Positions 57,124 to 64,000 of a stretch of DNA of 64,000 bases are shown piece after piece. The position numbers were made by a program, and so were the translations under genes. The notes beneath the pieces were generated by a model that was not told the origin of the DNA, searched no databases, and worked only from the letters and a program-made list of their open reading frames with translations. Source of the stretch: Streptomyces flaveus (GTDB taxonomy: Bacteria; Actinomycetota; Actinomycetes; Streptomycetales; Streptomycetaceae); assembly GCF_014647675.1 (NCBI RefSeq), contig NZ_BMPQ01000005.1, positions 117,340-181,339 on the forward strand, written 5' to 3'. Position 1 is the first letter of the stretch. The number at the start of each line of letters is the position of its first letter.

Positions 57124-57561
57124 TCAGGGCTCGGGCTCAGACTCGGATTCGGGCTCGGCCAGCCAGACAGTCGACTGGCCCGTACGGCGGGCGACGGTCT
57201 CGAAGTCCCGGTCGTGATGGAGCAGGGTCAGGCCCGCCAACTCGGCCGTGGCGGCAACGAGCAGGTCGACCGGTCCGGCCGAGCGGTGCTCACCGTTGTC
57301 GGTGAGAAGCTGCTGAACCTCGCGAGCGCGCTGATAGATGCCGTCGGGCATCAGGGTCCAGCTGAACAGCCGCCGCAGACGCTCCTGTTTGGCATCCCGG
57401 TCCTTTCCGGAACGGGCGGAGAAGAGGAGTTCCAGTTCGGTCAGGTCACAGAGCGCGACCAGCCCGTTGTCGAGCACCTGCTCCCATCGCTCGTCGTACG
57501 CATCGCTGCTGAGCAGGCGCACGACTGCCGAGGTGTCGATCAGATACGAGACGTCACTCAC
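57124..57561 (-). CDS. VapC-like PIN-domain toxin
   Basis: A 145-aa PIN-domain ribonuclease. Acidic active-site residues appear as D9 ([13 protein letters not shown]), Glu in [10 protein letters not shown], Asp in [13 protein letters not shown] and Asp in [12 protein letters not shown]. The C-terminal tail is Glu/Ser/Pro-rich. VapC toxins cut tRNA or rRNA. Its start overlaps the stop of the antitoxin gene by ATGA, the normal vapBC arrangement with the antitoxin first. Confidence 0.9.
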   Translation of the reverse strand: MSDVSYLIDTSAVVRLLSSDAYDERWEQVLDNGLVALCDLTELELLFSARSGKDRDAKQERLRRLFSWTLMPDGIYQRAREVQQLLTDNGEHRSAGPVDLLVAATAELAGLTLLHHDRDFETVARRTGQSTVWLAEPESESEPEP

Positions 57562-57767
57562 CGGCGGTAGTTCCTCTTGTCCAGAAGGATGTCGAAGTCA
57601 CCTCGCGCTCCCATCTCACGGAGTTCAGCCAGCGCTATGGCCCGGCTGCGCCGCTTGGCGACTTCCAGCAGCGCGGTGTTGACGGTGTCCTTCTTGGTCT
57701 TCGTGCCCAGCAGATCCTGGGCTTCCGCCAGAGCCTCGTCGTCGACCTCGATGAGCAGCTTCGACAT
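57558..57767 (-). CDS. VapB-like antitoxin
   Basis: A 69-aa antitoxin, first gene of the vapBC pair. [20 protein letters not shown] and [20 protein letters not shown] are the ribbon-helix-helix-like dimer/DNA-binding part; the C-terminal [11 protein letters not shown] binds the toxin in this family. ATG at 57767 has GGGGAGG upstream; an in-frame ATG at 57797 is less likely. It probably autoregulates through the inverted repeat upstream. Confidence 0.88.
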   Translation of the reverse strand: MSKLLIEVDDEALAEAQDLLGTKTKKDTVNTALLEVAKRRSRAIALAELREMGARGDFDILLDKRNYRR

Positions 57768-57792
57768 GACAGACCTCCCCATATAGATGCGC

Positions 57793-57826
57793 GACACTCA
57801 GGATATATATAACCCTTGGGAGTGTC
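57793..57826. promoter_or_regulatory. VapBC promoter with operator-like inverted repeat
   Basis: GACACTC at 57793-57799 and its complement GAGTGTC at 57820-57826 flank the AT-rich TATATATA stretch, a likely -10 region for vapB. The VapBC complex would bind here. It is the only very AT-rich site nearby. Confidence 0.65.
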
Positions 57827-57959
57827 CACCTGCGGCCCGGATGGACGATCATTCCCGATCGCCCCGGTCGACTACGATTCCAAGGTTCGTAGGACGGCCC
57901 GGCGGTGCAGCCGGCATCGATATCCGTCACCCCACGTAGCGACCTGGGAGCAACCCGCA

Positions 57960-59675
<1,716 letters not shown>

Positions 59676-59683
59676 CCAGCGCG

Positions 59684-59719
59684 AGGGCCCAGTGACGTCG
59701 TACGACGTGACCGGGCCCT
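59684..59719. terminator. Hairpin between MetRS-2 and the DUF397 gene
   Basis: AGGGCCC at 59684-59690 and GGGCCCT at 59713-59719, with inner ACGTCGTACGACGT, form a stem with two mismatches between convergent genes. Confidence 0.75.
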
Positions 59720-59732
59720 TGCGTTTGAAGGA

Positions 59733-59942
59733 TCAGCTTCCTGAGGCGTACGTGACGAAGTCCGCCCAGGCCTCCGGCGTCAGTGCGAGTTGAGGGCCAC
59801 CGGTGTTCTTGGAGTCGCGGACGTGGACGGTGCCGGGGGTGGTGGCGAGTTCGACGCAGGACTCGCCATCGGTGCCGCCGCTGTAGCTGCTCTTGAACCA
59901 CACCAGTTCGGAGACGCCCCCGGCGGAAGCCTTGCGGATCAT
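59733..59942 (-). CDS. DUF397 protein (second whiJ-like module)
   Basis: A 69-aa DUF397 protein with one copy of the signature ([16 protein letters not shown]) and [20 protein letters not shown]. It overlaps the XRE gene by ATGA. Unlike its relative at 17810, the motif is not duplicated. Confidence 0.93.
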   Translation of the reverse strand: MIRKASAGGVSELVWFKSSYSGGTDGESCVELATTPGTVHVRDSKNTGGPQLALTPEAWADFVTYASGS

Positions 59943-60814
59943 GTTTCTCCCAGCAGTTGCTCAATGAAGGCAAGCGACTCCCGCATCGGGAGTGCCTGTG
60001 CCCGGATGGTGCCATACCGCAACTCGAGGATGCGCAGCTGCTTCAGATCGGAGACAGGGCGGCCGTTGAACGCACCGTCGGAGCGCGCTACGGCCGTACC
60101 GTCCGCGAACTTCAGCAGCTCGATCCTGCCGTCCAGGCCCGGGTGAGCGTCGCTCTTTGTCGGCATCACCTGAAGCGTGACGTTACGCAACCGGCCCACC
60201 TCCAGCAAACGTTCGAGCTGCTCCCGCCACACCATTGTGCCTCCGACTTCCCGCCGCAGTGGCGCCTCCTCCAGCACAAAGCTGAGCGAGGGTGCCGGGT
60301 CCCGGTCGAAGACCGACTGTCGGTCCATACGAGCGGCCACCATCCGTTCCACGTCATCCGGCGAATACGGCGGTTGCCTGGCCTCGATCAGCGTCCGGGC
60401 ATGCTCCAGCGTCTGCAACAGACCGGCGATGATGTTGCACTCGTACACCCCGATCTCGACCGCCTTGGCCTCCAACTGTGCGAGGTCCCGAACTTTCTTC
60501 GGATACCGGACCTTGGCCACATCCTCCTTCATCGCGGAGATGAGCCCACCCGCGTCCAACACCTCGTCCGCCTTGTCCAGATACTCGCCCCGAGGGATCC
60601 TCTTCCCTCCCTCGATCTTGTAGACGAGGTCCTCCCCATACCCCACCGCCTCCCCGAACTCGGCGGCCCGCATCCCCACCGCCTCCCGCCGCAGCTTCAA
60701 CTGCCGCCCCACGGTCGCGATGACCGCCACACCCCAGTCGTCGTCCGGATCGACCTCCCAACCCGGCTCGTCCTCCTCGCTCTTGAGCCGACGTACCTCG
60801 CCGTCCACCGACAT
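59939..60814 (-). CDS. WhiJ-like XRE regulator with DUF5753 (second module)
   Basis: A 291-aa regulator with a longer acidic N-terminus (residues 1-30, [14 protein letters not shown]), a helix-turn-helix (about 32-85, [34 protein letters not shown]) and a DUF5753 region with [23 protein letters not shown] at 60814. It pairs with the DUF397 gene below and the ATPase above, the same set as at 17.8-19.4 kb, though the proteins differ clearly. Confidence 0.92.
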   Translation of the reverse strand: MSVDGEVRRLKSEEDEPGWEVDPDDDWGVAVIATVGRQLKLRREAVGMRAAEFGEAVGYGEDLVYKIEGGKRIPRGEYLDKADEVLDAGGLISAMKEDVAKVRYPKKVRDLAQLEAKAVEIGVYECNIIAGLLQTLEHARTLIEARQPPYSPDDVERMVAARMDRQSVFDRDPAPSLSFVLEEAPLRREVGGTMVWREQLERLLEVGRLRNVTLQVMPTKSDAHPGLDGRIELLKFADGTAVARSDGAFNGRPVSDLKQLRILELRYGTIRAQALPMRESLAFIEQLLGET

Positions 60815-60968
60815 ACCGCACCCCTCCGTCGTACCTCCGTGCCGCAACGCCCGTACCCCTACGGCCGGTTCCGACAGCCCGGACAGCACTGGACAAGCCT
60901 CGGACGGTCACCGTACGTACCGGCGTCGTCACTGTTCACGGTAACCACGCACCGCCACGCTCAGTGAT

Positions 60969-61529
60969 GTGAACAAGGAAAACGCCACCCAACTCCACGC
61001 CCCCGCCCGCCACTTCAGCGTCCTGCTGTCGCCCACCCCACGCGGTGCCCGTCTCGCGCGGCTCCTCGCCACGGAGTGGCTGCACACCTGGGACCTGCCG
61101 TACGGCGTCCCCGACCGGGCCGCCCACGTGGTCGCCGAACTCGGCGCGAACGCCGCCACCCACGGCCGCGTCACCGGCCGGGACTTCCGCCTCGCGCTCC
61201 TGACCCGCAGCGACACGCTTCGCATCGAGGTGACCGACACACGCGGTGACACCCTCCCGCGCTGCCAACCACCCACCCCCGATACCGAGTCCGGACGCGG
61301 CCTGCTCCTCGTCGAGGCCCTCGCGGACCGCTGGGGCGTCGAACTGGGCCCCGTCCCCCGAAAAACCGTCTGGGCCGAACTCGACCTGGCACCGGCACCG
61401 CACTCACCGGAGCTCGGAAACCCGTGCTCCGGTGGACCTGGCGCTCTTCCCAAAGAACCACGAGAGGGAAAGAAACCCCACCAAACCCCACCCCTCCCTC
61501 CCACGGCCCCCGCTCACTCGCACGAGTGA
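60969..61529 (+). CDS. RsbW-like ATP-binding protein (second module)
   Basis: A 186-aa GHKL ATP-binding protein: AAHVVAELGANAATHGRVTG (N-box), LRIEVTDTRGDTLPR, ESGRGLLLVEALADRWG and KTVWAELDL. The last 45 residues are an extra Pro/Lys-rich tail beyond the usual 140-residue domain. GTG start. Divergent from the XRE gene across a 154-bp spacer. Confidence 0.9.
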   Translation: MNKENATQLHAPARHFSVLLSPTPRGARLARLLATEWLHTWDLPYGVPDRAAHVVAELGANAATHGRVTGRDFRLALLTRSDTLRIEVTDTRGDTLPRCQPPTPDTESGRGLLLVEALADRWGVELGPVPRKTVWAELDLAPAPHSPELGNPCSGGPGALPKEPREGKKPHQTPPLPPTAPAHSHE

Positions 61530-61667
61530 ACATCACCAACTCAGCTGGCTTCGGGACGGGTTGCCTGCTCTACGCTCAGCGCGACAACAGCAGACATGCG
61601 ACGGCCCCCGCCGGGACGGCAATCCCAGTGCGAGGGCCTGACCACCGAGGAAGTAGACCCCTTCCTG

Positions 61668-62624
61668 ATGGATGAGCAGAACCCTAGCGCGCCCCCGCAC
61701 GCCCCGACCCGTACGACGGGCAAAAACCACCTGCACCGCAACGCCCCCGCGGGCGGGGTGATCCACGACAACTCCCGCCACACCACCCGCTTCACGGTGA
61801 TCGGCAACCACCTCGCCCAGCACCCGCAGCTGTCCGGGCTGGCCATCGGACTCGCCGTCCACATCCAGTCGCTGCCCACCGGCGCCCGCGCCGACATCAA
61901 GACCCTCGCCGACCGCTTCCCCGAGGGCCCCACCCGCATCGCCGCCGCCCTACGCGAACTGGAAACCCACGGCTACCTGCGCCGCACCCGCGAACGCACC
62001 GACAAGGGCCACATCGTCACCCGCACCGTCTCCTGCAACCAGCCGGGCCGACACGGGAACGCGACCCAACACCGGGACGCACCCGAACACGGGGACGCGT
62101 CCGACGACGCACCCCACCCCCCGGCCAAGCCTCCAGCCCGGCGGGCGGCCGAACAGCGCAAGAAGCCCCCACGCCGCGCCCTGCCCGCCGTACCCCAGCC
62201 CGCCTACACCTCCGCCGCCCTCCTCCAAACGGCCATCGACCTCCTCGCCGGCCTGCGCCGCGAAGACCCCCGCCTGCTCCTCTCCGCCACCGACGCCGAA
62301 CACCTCGCCCCCGGCGTCGCCGCCTGGCTGGAACGCGACCTCACCCCCACCGCCGTACGCCACGCCCTGACCACCGACCTGCCACCCGAACCCCTGCACC
62401 GCCCGGCCGCCCTCCTGGCCCACCGCCTCACCGCCCAACTCCCACCCCTCCCGCCGTACCGCACCCCCGAACCACCCCCACCCGCCAGGCATCCCCTGCG
62501 CAACTGCGACGGCTGCGACACCGCCTTCCGCTCCCCCGAACCCAGCACCCTCTGCCGCAACTGCACCGAGCGCCTCGCCAGGGTTCCCGGCATGGCAGGC
62601 GGACGCCTGGAGGTGGCGCGGTGA
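61668..62624 (+). CDS. Winged-helix protein with C-terminal zinc ribbon
   Basis: A 318-aa protein (start uncertain: ATG 61668 chosen, ATG 61596 possible; neither has an ideal ribosome site). Residues about 40-125 form a winged helix of the type seen in streptomycete replication/transfer or regulatory proteins: LAIGLAVHIQSLPTGARADI, LADRFPEGPTRIAAALRELE, THGYLRRTRERTDKGH. A Pro/Arg-rich middle follows, then a C-terminal CDGCDTAFRSPEPSTLCRNC, a four-Cys zinc ribbon. Its stop overlaps the next gene by GTGA. Likely DNA-binding regulator. Confidence 0.8.
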   Translation: MDEQNPSAPPHAPTRTTGKNHLHRNAPAGGVIHDNSRHTTRFTVIGNHLAQHPQLSGLAIGLAVHIQSLPTGARADIKTLADRFPEGPTRIAAALRELETHGYLRRTRERTDKGHIVTRTVSCNQPGRHGNATQHRDAPEHGDASDDAPHPPAKPPARRAAEQRKKPPRRALPAVPQPAYTSAALLQTAIDLLAGLRREDPRLLLSATDAEHLAPGVAAWLERDLTPTAVRHALTTDLPPEPLHRPAALLAHRLTAQLPPLPPYRTPEPPPPARHPLRNCDGCDTAFRSPEPSTLCRNCTERLARVPGMAGGRLEVAR

Positions 62625-63235
62625 GCAGCGAGAGCTTGCGGGAGCGCAGGCGCGCGCTCCTGAAGAGCGACCCAGCAGCTGCCGAGAAGACCGCTCGTCT
62701 TCTCGCCGAGATGGGCGTCGAGGAACGGGAGGAAGCTGAGATCGAGGCCGAGCATCAAGCCGTCTTCCTCGCAGCGACACGCGAGTACGCAAGAGGCGCC
62801 CGGGACCCGGGGCCCGCTCCGCTCGCGGACCAGCTCTGCCGTGCCCCTGGCCGGATACTCTGGCCGGGGCACCCTCTGGAGGACACCATGAGCACCCAGG
62901 CCGATCGCGGACGTGAGTTGATCCCCCGTCCCGAGCAGACTCCTGATGCCTTGCGCGCCGCCCTCGCCGTCGTCGATCCCGGCCGTCTGGAGGAGTTGCA
63001 GAACACGAAGGACGAAGCCTTCGCCAAGGCCGTCGAGTGGCAGTCCCTGAGTCCTGTACGAAGCTGGGTCCTCGCCTGGGCCAGGGACGTCGAGATCGCC
63101 CGCCGTCCCGAGCTGTCCACCCGCCACGCTCGTGCGAAGAGCAACCTGGAGCACGAGGATCCCGCCGTCGCACAGGAAGCCCTGCGGGAGCTGAGCGCCG
63201 TTCTGGATGAGGCCATGAAGGCAGTACGCGAGTGA
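62621..63235 (+). CDS. DUF6247-like protein, candidate antitoxin, with internal start
   Basis: A 204-aa reading frame. The C-terminal 115 residues, from ATG 62888 with GGAGG five bases upstream, have TPDALRAALAVVDPGRLEEL and PVRSWVLAWARDVEIAR, like DUF6247 proteins that accompany RelE-type toxins. The first 89 residues (LRERRRALLKSDPAAAEKT) start by GTGA overlap with the previous gene and end in less protein-like sequence, so there may be a small gene fused here, or 62888 is the true start. A weak stem, GCCCCTGGCC and GGCCGGGGC, lies just before 62888. Confidence 0.65.
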   Translation: MSSESLRERRRALLKSDPAAAEKTARLLAEMGVEEREEAEIEAEHQAVFLAATREYARGARDPGPAPLADQLCRAPGRILWPGHPLEDTMSTQADRGRELIPRPEQTPDALRAALAVVDPGRLEELQNTKDEAFAKAVEWQSLSPVRSWVLAWARDVEIARRPELSTRHARAKSNLEHEDPAVAQEALRELSAVLDEAMKAVRE

Positions 63236-63489
63236 GCTGGAAGTGGGAGTACGCCTTCGGCGCGGAGGAAGCCGCCCGCACCGCTCCACCCAGCTTCCTC
63301 GCCGGTGTGGAAGAGAAAGCGAACGAGTTGGTCAGAGCCGCGGAGGCGCTACACGTACACGGTCGTGCCCACACCGGGATCGATCCGAAAGGCGGGGACA
63401 TCATCGTCCCGGGCGGCATGTTCACGTACCAAGTCGTCGTACGTAGCGAGCGGGTCTACGTCGTCCAGATCACCTATCTGGGGTTCTGA
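63232..63489 (+). CDS. RelE/ParE-like candidate toxin
   Basis: An 85-aa protein coupled by GTGA to the DUF6247-like gene. The short basic/hydrophobic fold with FLAGVEEKANELVRAAEALH, a central GIDPKGGDIIVPGGMFTYQV and a C-terminal VRSERVYVVQITYLGF fits small RelE/ParE-type proteins, in which the final strand is YxVxxxxxxxVxVxxI. Catalytic residues are not certain. The gene order antitoxin-toxin with overlap agrees with a type II module. Confidence 0.65.
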   Translation: MSWKWEYAFGAEEAARTAPPSFLAGVEEKANELVRAAEALHVHGRAHTGIDPKGGDIIVPGGMFTYQVVVRSERVYVVQITYLGF

Positions 63490-63577
63490 GAGACGGTGGC
63501 TTTGTCGACGATCCCTTCATTCCGGCCTGATCAAGGGCCTGGGCAAGCTGCCCGCCGCAGCACTGTGGAGGAAACTA

Positions 63578-63835
63578 GTGGCCGTGGACCTTTCTTTCTA
63601 CAAGTCGCCCATCTTTGAAGAAGCCCGCGACGAAGGCCGAGCACAAGGCCAGGCCCAGGGCCGGGCCCAGGGCCGGGCCGAGGACATCCTGTTCATTTTG
63701 GAGCGACGCGGCATCGACGTCCCGGACGAGGCACGCGCACGCATCACCGCCTGCGACGACCTCGATATCCTGCGCCACTGGCTCGACCGAGCCCTCACCG
63801 CTCTCTCAGCCGACGAGATCTTCGCGGATGAGTAG
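63578..63835 (+). pseudogene. C-terminal remnant of an Rpn-type nuclease/transposase-associated gene
   Basis: An 85-aa reading frame from GTG 63578, with GGAGGAAA upstream. It has the end of proteins of the Rpn (PD-D/EXK transposase-like) family: SEFARKY-like FEEARDEGRA, a repeated AQGRAQG spacer, ILFILERRGIDVPDEARARI and ACDDLDILRHWLDRALTA. The nuclease domain itself is absent, so it is a truncated copy, or a small gene made from the tail. The Gln/Gly repeats suggest slippage. Confidence 0.6.
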
Positions 63836-63931
63836 TCCCAGCACGCCAATGCACATTCCCGGAAAATACACGCTCAGCTCTGACGCGTTCCCACTTCCGT
63901 CGAGCCCTGTGCGGACCCCCGGGGCCTCCTC

Positions 63932-64000
63932 ATGGTCTCTGGCGCGGACACTCTGACCGAGCTGCTCTCACAGCGTCTTGCCTCTGATCCGGCCACCCTG
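63932..64000 (+). CDS. Start of a gene cut by the window edge
   Basis: An open frame from ATG 63932 to the edge encodes 23 residues (MVSGADTLTELLSQRLASDP and three more). The first residues resemble the start of TIGR03089-type acyl-CoA ligase-like proteins, but too little is present for a safe call, and no clear ribosome site is visible. Confidence 0.3.
   Translation, partial: MVSGADTLTELLSQRLASDPATL

Overview
The window is a high-GC actinobacterial chromosome segment, most likely Streptomyces. The evidence is the strong G/C bias at third codon positions, frequent GTG starts with GGAGG-type ribosome sites, whiJ-type DUF397/XRE/ATPase modules, a PhoP-type PHO box, DUF6191 and DUF6247-type proteins, and many regulators. 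I saw no rRNA, tRNA or CRISPR array. Family calls come from reading motifs in the translations; no database search was run.

Region by region. 0-8.5 kb: an orphan NarL response regulator, a PucR-type regulator, an NfeD/flotillin pair, a KhtT/KhtU-like cation antiporter pair, an FkbM methyltransferase and a DUF1963 protein. 8.5-17.3 kb: a cupin-XRE regulator with a methyltransferase, a C45-like amidohydrolase, an ECF sigma factor overlapping a membrane protein with a catalytically dead L,D-transpeptidase-like domain, a YcgR/YcgQ pair, a TetR/SDR divergon with three matching operators, and a RibD-like reductase. 17.3-21.4 kb: the first whiJ-like module, an M20 amidohydrolase and a DUF4240-like protein. 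21.8-33.5 kb: an epimerase with a putative zinc knuckle, a large unknown protein, an orphan OmpR regulator, a secreted aerolysin-like protein, a two-component system, and a glycan-type locus (GT2, DUF2064, methyltransferase, molybdopterin oxidoreductase, GT-C-like membrane protein).

33.7-43.5 kb is accessory. It holds a small secreted protein, a complete ISAs1-family element, a ribbon-helix-helix protein, and the most interesting locus of the window. There a secreted, cationic, Trp-rich 141-aa peptide, a 91-aa membrane protein and an ABC transporter pair are punctuated by two homologous 100-nt leaders. The leaders keep the same three predicted stems despite sequence change, and a nested CCTC sequence can pair with the downstream GAGG ribosome site. 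I read this as a candidate bacteriocin-type production/immunity or signalling locus under an undescribed cis-regulatory RNA. A flavoprotein, an XRE regulator and a three-gene operon of unknown proteins follow.

43.5-64 kb: DUF6191 and other small membrane proteins, a DrrAB-type exporter, a MocR-type regulator, an alpha/beta hydrolase, a 311-bp nested inverted repeat, an endonuclease/exonuclease/phosphatase protein, PhoX with its PHO box, a tellurium-type VWA protein with a long Glu/Pro/Ala region, two different methionyl-tRNA synthetases separated by a VapBC module, a second whiJ-like module, a winged-helix/zinc-ribbon protein, a candidate toxin-antitoxin pair, a remnant of an Rpn-type nuclease gene, and a gene start cut by the window edge.
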